The notes beneath the pieces were generated by a model that made no database searches, was not told the DNA's origin, and worked only from the letters and a program-made list of their open reading frames with translations. The translations under genes and the position numbers were made by a program. A stretch of 48,473 nt of DNA from Pseudomonadales bacterium (lineage in GTDB: Bacteria; Pseudomonadota; Gammaproteobacteria; Pseudomonadales; Ketobacteraceae), in the NCBI GenBank assembly GCA_022361455.1, contig JAKSAW010000418.1, forward strand, positions 1 to 48,473. Reading direction: 5' to 3'. This document shows, one piece after another, positions 1-8,825 of the stretch (within the stretch, counting starts at the first letter, position 1; each line of letters opens with the position of its first letter).

Positions 1-1208
1 ACAAAGTCCATCGGCATTCTTAAGCCACCAGTAATAATTAACGTGACTTTTCCGCTAGCGCCCTTTTGATCCAAATATTTTCGAGCACGAGCTAAAGCGG
101 GAATTGTTGGTACGCTAATATGATCGCGGAATATTTCCGGAGCCGCGCCCGTTCCACCACCTCGGCCATCCAATATGATGTAATCCGCTGATGCATCCAA
201 AGCAAATTGAATATCTTGCTCAATATAATTGGCACTCAATTTAAATCCAATGGGGATACCACCGGTAATTTCTCTAACACGATCGGCAAACGCTTTGAAA
301 TCTTCCGCCGTTACCAAATCATCGAAGGTGGGAGGCGAAATAGCATCTTCCCCTTCTGGAATGCCACGCACCTGAGAAATCTTACCAATATTTTTAAAGC
401 CAGGTAAGTGACCGCCAGTGCCGGTTTTAGCACCTTGGCCGCCCTTAAAGTGAAAAGCCTGTACTTTGGTTAACGCCTCTTCGTTATAACCGAACTTAGC
501 GCTCGCTAACTCGTAAAAGTAACGACTATTGTTTGCTTGTTCTTCTGGCAACATACCACCTTCACCGGAACAAATACCTGTGCCAGCTAATTCAGCGCCC
601 TTTGCTAATGCAGTTTTAGCTTCTTCAGAAAGCGCACCAAAGCTCATATCAGAAACAAACAGGGGAATTTTCAGAGTCAGTGGCTTTTTAGCCTGAGGAC
701 CAATCACCAATTCAGTAGCTACAGGCTCATCTTCCATAAGTGGTTTGCGGGCCATTTGCGCCGTCATAATTTGGATATCATCCCACTGCGGTAGATCTTT
801 TCTAGGAATCCCCATGGACGTCATCGGCCCATGATGTCCCATTGACGACAAACCGTCTTTCGCCAATTGATGAATAAAGGCAACAGTGGGCTCTTCAGGA
901 GTTGGTTCGGCGGTGGGGATTTTAGTTTCAGACTGTACCCCTGGGCCCTCCTCTCCCACTTGCTCCTGGGAAAACTTTTTATGAGTTCCGTCACAAAAAG
1001 GAGCGTTATTGGTGTGCTTGCAGGCACAAAGATAAGCATCGCCATCCTGCTCTGCCACAAAGGCTTTTGGTGTAAACGACGTTCCGCGATGAGAACCATC
1101 ACAATAAGGTTGATTACTAGATTTACCGCATGTGCAAAAATGATACTTTTCGCCCTTAGTAAGCTCCACTTTCACGGGCTTATTATCGGCGATTACCGGC
1201 TGACTCAT
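1..1208 (-). CDS. Twin CDGSH iron-sulfur / FMN glutamate synthase-like protein (3' partial)
   Basis: The gene starts at ATG 1208 behind a strong GAGGAG ribosome-binding site and runs off the left edge, so the C-terminus is missing (402 codons seen). Two CDGSH-type [2Fe-2S] motifs lie near residues 24-40 (CTCGKSSNQPYCDGSH) and 61-76 (CACKHTNNAPFCDGTH). After an acidic/proline linker comes a glutamate synthase central/FMN-type barrel, with SDMSFGALSEEAK, GTGICSGEGGM and FKGGQGAKTGTGGHLPG. This barrel is that of ferredoxin-dependent GOGAT and its stand-alone FMN relatives. No amidotransferase domain is present at the N-terminus, so ammonia-forming glutaminase activity is not expected from this chain. 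Likely a cytosolic FMN oxidoreductase fed by the Fe-S clusters; the substrate is unknown. It is the last visible gene of a minus-strand series but lies 174 bases from yaiI, so it may have its own promoter. Confidence 0.85.
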   Translation of the reverse strand, partial: MSQPVIADNKPVKVELTKGEKYHFCTCGKSSNQPYCDGSHRGTSFTPKAFVAEQDGDAYLCACKHTNNAPFCDGTHKKFSQEQVGEEGPGVQSETKIPTAEPTPEEPTVAFIHQLAKDGLSSMGHHGPMTSMGIPRKDLPQWDDIQIMTAQMARKPLMEDEPVATELVIGPQAKKPLTLKIPLFVSDMSFGALSEEAKTALAKGAELAGTGICSGEGGMLPEEQANNSRYFYELASAKFGYNEEALTKVQAFHFKGGQGAKTGTGGHLPGFKNIGKISQVRGIPEGEDAISPPTFDDLVTAEDFKAFADRVREITGGIPIGFKLSANYIEQDIQFALDASADYIILDGRGGGTGAAPEIFRDHISVPTIPALARARKYLDQKGASGKVTLIITGGLRMPMDF

Positions 1209-1382
1209 GTTTTCTCCTCTGCGATTGTCCGCTTAACTCTCAGTAGTCTTTCAAAGCAATATCAGTCTAACCTTGGCAATCCGAAAGGAAAATCGAAAAT
1301 AATCGTGTCTAGTATTCGAAAATAGCGAAGAGAAAAGGAGGCAAGAACTCCTCGGGAGGCTGATATTAGCTGCAGTGAGCGC

Positions 1383-1838
1383 CTAATCGCTCTTAGCAGC
1401 CCGAGCCAGATAGCGATCTAAGTGATTAGCAAATTGCTGTTTATCACTCTGCGATAACGCGGGTGCACCACCCGTTTGAATTCCACTTGATCGCATAGTA
1501 TCCATAAAGTCTCGAATATTGAGACGACCACGAATATTTTCAGCGGTATAAGCTTCACCTCGAGAATTCAGTGCCTCAGCGCCTTTTTCAATCACTTCTG
1601 CCGCCAAAGGGATGTCGCCGGTAATCACCAAGTCCCCAGACTCTGCGCGCAAAGCAATCTCATTATCCGCGACATCAAAACCCTGCTCCACTTGAAGGGC
1701 CTTAATATAGGGGGACTTGGGTAAGCGAATATAATGGTTAGAAACAAAGGTAGCCGTTACCTGTGTACGATGAGCAGCACGATAGATAATTTCTCGAATT
1801 ACCACCGGACACGCATCTGCATCCACCCATATACTCAT
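1383..1838 (-). CDS. yaiI: YaiI/YqxD family protein (UPF0178)
   Basis: A 151-residue protein beginning [13 protein letters not shown], the characteristic start of the YaiI/YqxD (UPF0178) family, whose acidic residues D6 and D8 resemble the metal-binding edge of PIN/NYN-like nuclease folds. Later motifs [12 protein letters not shown] and the [19 protein letters not shown] segment also fit the family, and the length is normal (about 150). The biochemical function is not established; a nuclease-like role is inference from fold. Its ATG overlaps the stop of the upstream thioesterase by one base (TAATG arrangement), so the two are translationally coupled. Family assignment is secure, role is not. 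Confidence 0.93.
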   Translation of the reverse strand: MSIWVDADACPVVIREIIYRAAHRTQVTATFVSNHYIRLPKSPYIKALQVEQGFDVADNEIALRAESGDLVITGDIPLAAEVIEKGAEALNSRGEAYTAENIRGRLNIRDFMDTMRSSGIQTGGAPALSQSDKQQFANHLDRYLARAAKSD

Positions 1839-2584
1839 TAGAATCTCCTAAGAATATCGCTCAAAAGCTGTGTTAGTGGCGCCGAGTCAGGTTGAAAATA
1901 AAAGTGGCCGCCTTTGAAGGCTTGGAAACTAATATCTGCGCCAGCGTAGTCTCGCCAGTGAGTGAACTCGCCCTCATTTACTAGCGGATCTGAATCACCA
2001 AATAATGCCATCATAGAACATCGCACTTTAACTGGGGTATTCTGAGGCACGCTTTCATAAAGCTTGTAGTCTGCACGAATTTTCTCCATATACATTTCTA
2101 GAAAACCTTCGTTGTCTCTCACTTCCTCAGGCATAGCACCAAGGCTTATCACATGATTTTGTAACTCATCGTCCGGCGCGTTAGCCCACTCTTTATGTTT
2201 CGCCAAACTGGGCGGCTTAATACCAGATACGATCAGCATGCGGGGTCGGTTTCTGCCAATCCGTTCAAGTTGTTGGGCCGTTAAAGTCGCAAAATGGGCT
2301 CCCATACTATGGCCAAACAGCACCAAATTAGTTAAGCCCAGCGCGTCTAGATCCTCGAATACGCCTTTAACCACATCCCGATAATCTTCAGCGAAGGGCT
2401 CATTAAAACGGTTCTCTCTACCCGGTAGCTGCACAGCCCATAGGTTAACGTTTGCCGGTAGTTGAACTCCCCATGGCCGATACACGGACGCACCACCACC
2501 GCCAAAGGTAAAACACACTAGGTTAATGGAAGCACTTGGCTTAGCTTGGGCGTTGATAAGCCACTTGTTAGGAGAAACCTTCAC
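1838..2584 (-). CDS. Type II thioesterase (alpha/beta hydrolase)
   Basis: A 248-residue thioesterase of the type II kind that hydrolyses acyl groups from carrier proteins or CoA. Seen: oxyanion segment [15 protein letters not shown] (about 24-38), nucleophile elbow GHSMG with S93, an acid in GDSDPLV (D197 or D199) and the catalytic His in KGGHFYF (H227). The frame is open up to 2674, but only TTG is available there without a ribosome-binding site; GTG 2584 has GAGG eight bases upstream and gives the usual family length, so I chose it. Type II thioesterases normally edit NRPS/PKS assembly lines, yet no such synthase is visible in this window. It lies 120 bases downstream of the WS/DGAT gene and is coupled to yaiI. 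A lipid-related acyl-thioesterase role is possible but inferred. Confidence 0.85.
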   Translation of the reverse strand: MKVSPNKWLINAQAKPSASINLVCFTFGGGGASVYRPWGVQLPANVNLWAVQLPGRENRFNEPFAEDYRDVVKGVFEDLDALGLTNLVLFGHSMGAHFATLTAQQLERIGRNRPRMLIVSGIKPPSLAKHKEWANAPDDELQNHVISLGAMPEEVRDNEGFLEMYMEKIRADYKLYESVPQNTPVKVRCSMMALFGDSDPLVNEGEFTHWRDYAGADISFQAFKGGHFYFQPDSAPLTQLLSDILRRF

Positions 2585-2704
2585 TGATACTGCCTCTATG
2601 TCCGATTTTAATATGACTAAAGTTCCATTTCGGAGCACATAATACAGAAACCTGCGAGGCAAAACATCTAGCAAAGCAAAGGAATACTACGAACTGATAT
2701 TTAC

Positions 2705-4117
2705 CTATTTTATACCTAGCGCATTTTCCAGGTCATCAAGCGCGTCGATGGTATGTCCCACCAGGTGCTGAACACTAGGTAAAGATTCTCGGCAAGCAGT
2801 AAACACAAAGGTGATCTTATCGGCATAGGTGTAAAGCGTAATGTTTAATGCCTGCCCCTGCATAACAAAAGAAACCGGGTGCACGCTAAAAACTTCCGCA
2901 CCGTTTAAATAGCGCGTTTCGCGGGGGCCAGGTACGTTTGAGATAACAACGTTGTACATGGGGTTACGACGACGATTGCCAATCTTGGTCATTTGGCCAA
3001 TCACAAAAGGCAACGTCATTAAGGCGCTATAGCCAGTGATTTGATTTGCATTCATCTCGGACAATAGCCCCTTGCCGGCAGACATGGATGCAATCACTTT
3101 GTTGAAACGTGTCACAGTGTCTTCTTCATCGGTACCCAATGAAGCCAGAAGCGCGCCAATCGCATTGCCACCACCCACTTCATCTTTAGGACGAAAAGAC
3201 ACTGGAACTTGTGCAATCAAAGAACTTTCAGGTAATTCACCGAGATCAGATAAATAGCTTCGCAGCGCGCCACCGCAAACTGCCATAACAACATCATTTA
3301 AAGTACCGCCATGTTTCTTGCCGATTGCTTTTAATCGATCCGTCTTAAATTCAACGGTACTCACCCGGCGTTGTGGTCCAATGGGCGCATTCAATATGGA
3401 ATCTGGAGCACTATAAGGTGCAATAAGCCCGGTATCGTTTTTACTGCGCTGCCCCAAAACACTTTTCCAAACAGCTTGCAGCACGATACTAGCTGATTTA
3501 AAAGCGCCGACAAATTGTGACAGAAGGCTTTGGTTTTCAGTGGAGGTCTTTTTGGCAAGCGCGCTAAGTGCTCCACTTTTTTTCGGCAAGGGTTTGGCCC
3601 AAAAAGGTATAAACTCAGATTCAACATTAGGCTCTGTTTGTTCGGCCCAATGGGCCATTAAGCGTGAACCCGCAACACCATCAATCAGGGCATGATGCAT
3701 TTTTGCATAAATAGCAAAGCAGTCGTCTTCGAGTCCCTCAATTACATGCAATTCCCACATAGGTCTGTTGTGATCTAACGGTATACTATGAAGCCTCGAA
3801 ATCAGTACCGCCATCTCTCGCTCTCCACCCGGTTGTGGCAATGCAGAATGGCGCAGATGATAATCGATATCGACATTTTCAGCTTTTTCCCAACTGTACA
3901 AAGGGCTAGTTAGTGAGCGTTTCGCCAACTTCAGATTATAAGGTTCCTCTGTGGGCTGGTATTTTCGAAAGCCCTCAATCATCTCCAGGATAAATGTTTT
4001 ATCTTTTCCCTTTGGCAGCTTCATCCTAACCAACACACCAATTTGACTGGGTGTATTGTCACTTTCAATAAGTAAGAAGAAAGCATCCCCTGGTGACAAT
4101 GATTTTTGGTCAGACAT
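2705..4117 (-). CDS. Wax ester synthase/diacylglycerol acyltransferase (WS/DGAT)
   Basis: A 470-residue bifunctional-type acyltransferase using acyl-CoA to esterify fatty alcohols (wax esters) or diacylglycerol (triacylglycerol) at the cytoplasmic face of the membrane. Seen: N-terminal SLSPGDAFFLLIES, the catalytic HHALIDG (HHxxxDG) at about 141-147, PMWELHVIEGL ahead of it, and the second-domain motif NVVISNVPGPRE with the QGQALNIT segment near the C-terminus. The length is typical of the family. ATG 4117 was chosen, with AGGA eight bases upstream, over a TTG six bases further up. Downstream of pyruvate kinase (212-base gap) and upstream of the thioesterase on the same strand. Together with the phasin-like, FadL and AlkB genes it points to neutral-lipid storage. 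Confidence 0.93.
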   Translation of the reverse strand: MSDQKSLSPGDAFFLLIESDNTPSQIGVLVRMKLPKGKDKTFILEMIEGFRKYQPTEEPYNLKLAKRSLTSPLYSWEKAENVDIDYHLRHSALPQPGGEREMAVLISRLHSIPLDHNRPMWELHVIEGLEDDCFAIYAKMHHALIDGVAGSRLMAHWAEQTEPNVESEFIPFWAKPLPKKSGALSALAKKTSTENQSLLSQFVGAFKSASIVLQAVWKSVLGQRSKNDTGLIAPYSAPDSILNAPIGPQRRVSTVEFKTDRLKAIGKKHGGTLNDVVMAVCGGALRSYLSDLGELPESSLIAQVPVSFRPKDEVGGGNAIGALLASLGTDEEDTVTRFNKVIASMSAGKGLLSEMNANQITGYSALMTLPFVIGQMTKIGNRRRNPMYNVVISNVPGPRETRYLNGAEVFSVHPVSFVMQGQALNITLYTYADKITFVFTACRESLPSVQHLVGHTIDALDDLENALGIK

Positions 4118-4329
4118 GGCCAATATCCTTTGGAACGAAAAGCAATTGTTTTAGATTGGTTTATCAACGCCTTATAGAACTGTAGCACAGCGCAGACTAG
4201 TGCTCGCCAGGAATTAAAACTCATGGGAGAGACAAGCTTTGAACGCTCTAAATCGCGCCTAAATTAGGTTTAGCGCAAAAAGATCAATCCCACTAAACTT
4301 TTTGGGGATAGCAAGAATGGATAGCCATA

Positions 4330-5757
4330 TCAGGACGATTGATCGGCTTCAATCTCATCAGGAATATTACGCACTTGAATTGCTTCAATCCCCATACCCG
4401 CAATAATATCGGAAACCACCACTACTCGATCGCCAGTAGACAAGCCCTCTCGATCTTTCAATATCCCAAATGCATTGTGCAAGGTTCTTTCAGGTTCTTT
4501 GCTGAATGCGATGCGATGAGCAAAGGTGCTGCGATTTAAGGATAGCTGCCGACGGGTACGGCTATCGTTTGTGAAGGCAAAAATAGGTATGCCATTAGGC
4601 CGACAGTTAGTCACATACTGCGCCATAATACCGCGACGAGTAATCACAATAATACCACTGGCTTGAAGGGATTCTGCTAATTGCACTGCACCCTCAGCAA
4701 TATGCTGTTTCTCAGCATCTTTAATCAACTCTTGGTGAAAAGCCAATCCAGGTCGTTGCTCTGATTGGCGCGCGATTTTATCTAAAGTTTCAATGCACTT
4801 GATTGGGTATTTACCAACCGTAGTTTCACCAGAAAGCATGATTGCATCTACCCCTTCATAAACCGCATTAGCAACATCGGTCACCTCGGCACGAGTCGGC
4901 ATAGGGTTTTCAATCATTGATTCCAATAAATGCGTTGCCACAATCACTCGCTTGCCGGCTTGATGGCAATAACGAACAATATCTCGTTGGACATTAGGTA
5001 AATCTTCAAAGGGAATTTCTACACCCAAATCGCCCCGTGCGACCATCACACCATCAACGACATCAATGATCTCTTTGATATTCCTCAGGCCTTCCTGGTC
5101 TTCGATTTTGGCAATAATTTTTGTCTTCGCAGCCTTTGACCCAATCAACTGCTTGAGCTGCATAACATCAGATGCTTCACGAACAAAAGACAAAGCAATA
5201 AAGTCGATATCTTGATCAATACCAAACAAAATATCGTCATGATCCTTTTTAGTAATTGCTGGGAGATTGACTTTAATACCTGGCAAATTCACATGACGCT
5301 TACTTTTTAAAGTACCACCATCAATGACTTCGCACTTGAGAATTCGGTGATCTTTTTCCAGCACCTCAAGGTTAATGAGCCCATTATCTACTGTGATTTT
5401 ATCACCAACATGTAGGGTATCGACTAGCTCATCGTAATTAATATGTATGGAAGATTGTTCAACATCGGCACCACGTACAGTCACCGAAATATGATCGCCC
5501 TGCTTTAATTCTAAGTCGCTATCAACCACACCAGTACGAATCTCTGGGCCTTGAGTATCTAGTAAGATGGGAATGGGGTACTTTACTTTCTGATTTAAAG
5601 TTTTTACCGCTTTAATAATTTTGGCATGACTTTCGTGGGAGCCATGAGACATATTGAGCCGTACCACATTCATACCGGCTTGTCCCAGTTTGTAAAGCAT
5701 ATCGAAGGATTCTGTGGCGGGCCCAATCGTACAAATAATTTTGGTTTGTCGCTTCAT
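4330..5757 (-). CDS. pyk: Pyruvate kinase
   Basis: A 475-residue glycolytic enzyme converting phosphoenolpyruvate and ADP to pyruvate and ATP in the cytosol. It begins MKRQTKIICTIGPATES as in PykF-type enzymes. Visible family motifs: VVRLNMSHGSHESH, LDTQGPEIRTG, the signature IAKIEDQEG with the catalytic Lys (about 215-225), VMVARGDLGVEIP, and the MLSGETTVGKYP loop around 310-320. The C-terminal domain includes ITRRGIMAQYVTNCRPN. Length and start agree with E. coli PykF (470 residues). An AAGGACTGAAGTA leader precedes ATG 5757. It is separated from the upstream lipoprotein by 68 bases and from the downstream WS/DGAT by 212 bases, and is probably independently transcribed. Confidence 0.96.
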   Translation of the reverse strand: MKRQTKIICTIGPATESFDMLYKLGQAGMNVVRLNMSHGSHESHAKIIKAVKTLNQKVKYPIPILLDTQGPEIRTGVVDSDLELKQGDHISVTVRGADVEQSSIHINYDELVDTLHVGDKITVDNGLINLEVLEKDHRILKCEVIDGGTLKSKRHVNLPGIKVNLPAITKKDHDDILFGIDQDIDFIALSFVREASDVMQLKQLIGSKAAKTKIIAKIEDQEGLRNIKEIIDVVDGVMVARGDLGVEIPFEDLPNVQRDIVRYCHQAGKRVIVATHLLESMIENPMPTRAEVTDVANAVYEGVDAIMLSGETTVGKYPIKCIETLDKIARQSEQRPGLAFHQELIKDAEKQHIAEGAVQLAESLQASGIIVITRRGIMAQYVTNCRPNGIPIFAFTNDSRTRRQLSLNRSTFAHRIAFSKEPERTLHNAFGILKDREGLSTGDRVVVVSDIIAGMGIEAIQVRNIPDEIEADQSS

Positions 5758-5825
5758 TACTTCAGTCCTTGATTGCTTTAATCTTGAAATACAGTGTGGA
5801 TGACACGGCGAATATTATTAACAAC

Positions 5826-6947
5826 CTATTGCTCTGTCGATAGTGTTGTCACCGCGCGCCACTTTTGTCGATAGTTTATCTCACCCTGAGAATATTCCTT
5901 ATAAAAGGTTTGATAAACCTCACCGCTATTTTGAATATGCGATAGGTGCAACGTGATTGTTTGACCATCACCGTTTGTAAAGGTTGCTTTATTATTCAAT
6001 GCAGCGAAGTGACATTGGGATATATCGGCGCTCGTATCGTCAGCCAAACGATAACCACACAGTGTTTCTTCATCCAGCGATCTGGCACTTTGAACAATCT
6101 CCTCACCTAGTCGAGCACAGTTGGGAAGCCAAGCAAATGCGTCCCACTGAGTCGTAGTAACCGTACTACTGGTATACTCGTCGATTCGGTACAGCTGGTA
6201 ATCCTGATTACTGCAAGACTGTTGCGTAACCCAGGTCTCAGTTTCACTATTCCAGTACTGAAGAAATAAAGGCTGATACTCAGTTCGCCAAGAGGTTCCA
6301 TTCAAAGTAACTTGGTAGTCGATATCGCTCATACTATTTTGAAGATGGGCTAACGCCGCGCTAGCAGTAACCACATCGTCGCTATAATCAGGTAAAGACG
6401 AGTCCACAAACCCCTGAAAGTCACTTTCAAAATCATCCGATGCCTGATCTAACATTTCTAACAAACCGGCTCGAACGTTATTAAAGCCTGTTCGAACATC
6501 ACTACTGATATCGATACCATCGTCACCATTTTGATTACTATCAACAGACAACAACATTTGCGCCATGTTTTGTGGAAAGTCTTCGTGGGTTGATTCACTG
6601 ACAAAACTGAAAGGTGTAGTTACCGGCTGACCTAGGCCAGAACCTAAGGTGAGTTCACCGAGGTAAAAACGAGTCACTGTATTTTCAAAGTAAGGATATT
6701 CCCCGTTAGCGCCGGTGACCCCTTCTAAGGTGCTGCCGGATGGTGTGCGGGTTTGATAGCTTAATCCCGCCACTGGGGCATCAATAAAATAGCCGGTTAG
6801 GGGTGAATCCGAGGAACCGCCATCGGAACCATCATCGCTGCTACCCCGGTCACTGCTGCTGGAGCCACCACCTCCGCCGCCACAAGCAGCCAAGAGCAAG
6901 CACAAGGGCATAAGCCGAGTGCCTCGTGTTTTGATTCTTATATACAT
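5826..6947 (-). CDS. Secreted lipoprotein with Gly/Ser-rich linker, unknown function
   Basis: A 373-residue lipoprotein precursor. The signal has a lipobox LLAAC at about residues 18-22 and is followed at once by a six-glycine run and a Ser/Asp-rich linker (GSSDDGSDGGSS), a style common in outer-membrane lipoproteins of marine Gammaproteobacteria. The mature part holds a segment (about 50-90, LTGYFIDAPVAGLSYQT...GEYPYFENTVTRFYLGEL) resembling the small beta domain found before larger secreted modules, then a predicted calcium-type motif DSNQNGDDGID around 135-145. No catalytic motif was recognised. ATG 6947 has AGGGGA six bases upstream; that site sits in a small CCCC-GTTCA-GGGG hairpin that could limit translation. 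Divergent from the next plus-strand gene. Confidence 0.75.
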   Translation of the reverse strand: MYIRIKTRGTRLMPLCLLLAACGGGGGGSSSSDRGSSDDGSDGGSSDSPLTGYFIDAPVAGLSYQTRTPSGSTLEGVTGANGEYPYFENTVTRFYLGELTLGSGLGQPVTTPFSFVSESTHEDFPQNMAQMLLSVDSNQNGDDGIDISSDVRTGFNNVRAGLLEMLDQASDDFESDFQGFVDSSLPDYSDDVVTASAALAHLQNSMSDIDYQVTLNGTSWRTEYQPLFLQYWNSETETWVTQQSCSNQDYQLYRIDEYTSSTVTTTQWDAFAWLPNCARLGEEIVQSARSLDEETLCGYRLADDTSADISQCHFAALNNKATFTNGDGQTITLHLSHIQNSGEVYQTFYKEYSQGEINYRQKWRAVTTLSTEQ

Positions 6948-7078
6948 TTTATTTCCCCTGAACGGGGCTTTGGTCTTAAAGTACGGTGTTAGCCCCTAGC
7001 CGAAGTATAGATCTAATCCCTTGTTTTGCTTTATATTGTCCAAATTCCGTCAGCAAGGAACTGGTAATTAGCAGTGCA

Positions 7079-7585
7079 ATGAATTCTAGTGAGCAAGAAA
7101 AAATAGAGTTGGAACACCAAGCCGCCAAGCTGTTCATGCGCTGGTATGAAAAGGACACGGGTGAGCATATTCGACATATCTGGCACAACAAACCGCAAAA
7201 ACCCGATGTATCTTGCTATTTAAATGGCGAACGCTTGGATTTAGAAATTGCCCATGTGTACGGCTCGGAGCAAGAAGCCATGCATATTCTAGGGCGGAAT
7301 TTAGATGAAAAAACCAAATATGAATTGCGGCTTTTAGAGAAAGTCACCGACCCTCATGAACGCCTGCTCAGCGCTCTCAATCGCATTCTTACCAACAAAG
7401 CAGGCAAATCCTACTATTCAGAGCGCGTTTGGCTGGTGTTGAGAAACGCAAACCCAGCATGGACTCGCGGGGAAATTCTGGGGCTGCAGCATCATATAAA
7501 CGTACCCGTAAAACACCCTTTCGAGCAGATCTGGATAGTAGGCGATATGCAAGGTGAAACCGGGATCGTGCAGTTATATCCTTAG
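7079..7585 (+). CDS. Conserved-looking hypothetical protein
   Basis: A 168-residue soluble protein beginning MNSSEQEKIELEHQAAKLFMRWYEK, with no signal peptide or membrane segment. The open frame extends upstream to 6986, but that extension reads like non-coding promoter sequence, so ATG 7079 is preferred, although its ribosome-binding site is weak. Segments such as KPDVSCYLNGERLDLEIAHVYGSEQEAM look like an acidic beta strand of a restriction-nuclease-like fold (D...E pattern with LDLEIAHV), and WLVLRNANPAWTR follows; a PD-(D/E)XK-type relation is only a guess. It lies between a divergent lipoprotein gene and a convergent Nudix gene, so it seems monocistronic. Confidence 0.7.
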   Translation: MNSSEQEKIELEHQAAKLFMRWYEKDTGEHIRHIWHNKPQKPDVSCYLNGERLDLEIAHVYGSEQEAMHILGRNLDEKTKYELRLLEKVTDPHERLLSALNRILTNKAGKSYYSERVWLVLRNANPAWTRGEILGLQHHINVPVKHPFEQIWIVGDMQGETGIVQLYP

Positions 7586-7609
7586 AACGAATAACTTTTT
7601 CAGTGATTT

Positions 7610-8071
7610 CTAAACTGCACCCACATATACCTGTTGCGGCTTGCCGAAGGTAGTTAAATGGGCAACCAATGACTTGGGGAAAATTGGAAAGCTGGTGAGG
7701 TTCTCAATATCTGCCCATACCACGTCCACTTGATGCTTATCGGGATGGGGTCCATTGTGAGGCTGATAATCCTCCGGCACATCGCAAACAAACAGAAATT
7801 CAACCAAGTGGCGAATAGTAGCTGGCTTTGTGGGTCTATCGCGAAAATAGTCTGCCACATGCAGTAAATCCCGCACCATTACTGCGCTACCAATCTCTTC
7901 CTGGCATTCTCGCTGCAGTGCTTGCTCCAGGGTTTCACCGGTATCCTGACCGCCACCCGGAAGCGCAAAGCGAGGACCTTTGTCATCTTCTTTTTTCAGC
8001 AGCAACACTTTATTTTCTCTAACAATCAATGCTCTAACAGCATTGCGAATATTGGGAAGAATTTCAGCCAT
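7610..8071 (-). CDS. Nudix hydrolase
   Basis: A 153-residue Nudix hydrolase that would cleave a nucleoside diphosphate linked to another moiety in a Mg-dependent way. The Nudix box G-x5-E-x7-RE-x2-EE-x-G is complete at residues 40-61 (E46, R54, E55, E58, E59, G61), preceded by RFALPGGGQD. The substrate cannot be read from the sequence; the VEFLFVCDVPEDYQPHNGPHPDKHQVDVVW region resembles the ADP-ribose/MutT-like subgroup. ATG 8071. It converges with the hypothetical gene ending at 7585 and stands upstream of no obvious partner. Confidence 0.93.
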   Translation of the reverse strand: MAEILPNIRNAVRALIVRENKVLLLKKEDDKGPRFALPGGGQDTGETLEQALQRECQEEIGSAVMVRDLLHVADYFRDRPTKPATIRHLVEFLFVCDVPEDYQPHNGPHPDKHQVDVVWADIENLTSFPIFPKSLVAHLTTFGKPQQVYVGAV

Positions 8072-8182
8072 AGGAACACATTAACCTGCTTAATCTCTAT
8101 TTTAATCTAGCAGGATTTTGCGCGATGAAAAGTTGATTAACGAGTAAACACTACGCAGAAAAACTGTGAAAATGACACAGAA

Positions 8183-8216
8183 ACACGCTGCTCAGCGAAC
8201 CAATGGAGCAGCGTGT
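8183..8216 (-). terminator. Hairpin ending the ydbH-ynbE-ydbL operon
   Basis: Perfect 11-bp inverted repeat ACACGCTGCTC / GAGCAGCGTGT with a 12-base loop, ten bases past the ydbL stop. On the minus strand it is followed by a modest T-rich stretch (TTTCTGTGTCATTTTC). Position and stem strength suggest a terminator, with a weak U-tract. Confidence 0.65.
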
Positions 8217-8226
8217 TACAAGACGA

Positions 8227-8589
8227 TTATTTTTTATTCCAATTGCCGGATTTATCCTGCACAAAATGTCCGGGTTTAGTTTTTTGATAGGCTTTCTTGG
8301 CCGCTAAATCTTCAACACTTTTTAGAGGAATGCCTCTTTTCTTAGCAATTGCCGCATATTGTTGCTTACGCTTGGCGTTAATGTCCTTAACAAAGTTAGC
8401 TAACTCTGCAGAAGGACTCTTTGCTACCGACTGAATATAGCCACTAGGAGTTTCTCCAACCAAGCCCTGCTCTTTCGCCACATCAATATCAAGCGCCCAT
8501 GCGGACAATGAAAACAGAGCAATCATCACAATGGCTGCTATTTTTTTAAACAGATTCTTCGTTACCATTCTCGTTTTTAAAACAGTCAT
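8227..8589 (-). CDS. ydbL: YdbL family protein (DUF1318)
   Basis: A 120-residue periplasmic protein with a signal peptide (hydrophobic stretch about 17-32, cleavage near SAWA-LD). The mature part VAKEQGLVGETPSGYIQSV...VKDINAKRKQQYAAIAKKRGIPLKSVEDLAAKKA is the DUF1318/YdbL pattern, ending in KTKPGHFVQDKSGNWNKK. In E. coli the ydbH-ynbE-ydbL operon encodes an intermembrane phospholipid transport bridge in which YdbL modulates the YdbH-YnbE contact; the same order and spacing here supports the same role. ATG 8589, 13 bases after the ynbE stop. Confidence 0.92.
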   Translation of the reverse strand: MTVLKTRMVTKNLFKKIAAIVMIALFSLSAWALDIDVAKEQGLVGETPSGYIQSVAKSPSAELANFVKDINAKRKQQYAAIAKKRGIPLKSVEDLAAKKAYQKTKPGHFVQDKSGNWNKK

Positions 8590-8602
8590 CTTTCAGCCCA
8601 CC

Positions 8603-8803
8603 TTAAAATAAATCCGACGATTCATCGTCAAACAGATCTTCAAGATCTTTTTCAACTTTAACCTTAACCTCATGCTCAATCTTTACATTAAGATTGATAG
8701 TAATAGGTTCCTTAGCGGCTACCTCTACTTTGTGGGTACAACCCATTAAGCTAAGGCTGCCTAACAACACACTCATCGCAATGAGCTGATGCGCTCGTAA
8801 CAT
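8603..8803 (-). CDS. ynbE: YnbE family outer-membrane lipoprotein
   Basis: A 66-residue lipoprotein. The signal ends at a lipobox SLMGC (Cys at about 22), followed by THKVEVAAKEPITINLNVKIEHEV, which matches the conserved YnbE core, and an acidic tail DDESSDLF. Two ATGs are possible: AGGAGG is only one base from the ATG at 8809 but seven bases from the ATG at 8803, so 8803 is the better start. In E. coli YnbE stacks on the C-terminus of YdbH by beta-strand augmentation to complete a lipid-conducting bridge to the outer membrane. Lies 22 bases after ydbH. Confidence 0.92.
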   Translation of the reverse strand: MLRAHQLIAMSVLLGSLSLMGCTHKVEVAAKEPITINLNVKIEHEVKVKVEKDLEDLFDDESSDLF

Positions 8804-8825
8804 TGCCATTCCTCCTAAATACTAA

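Noticed and set aside
4254..4276. Inverted repeat GCGCCTAAA...TTTAGCGC between pyruvate kinase and WS/DGAT
   Set aside because: The stem is interrupted by a bulge and there is no T-tract in the right orientation, so it was not called a terminator.
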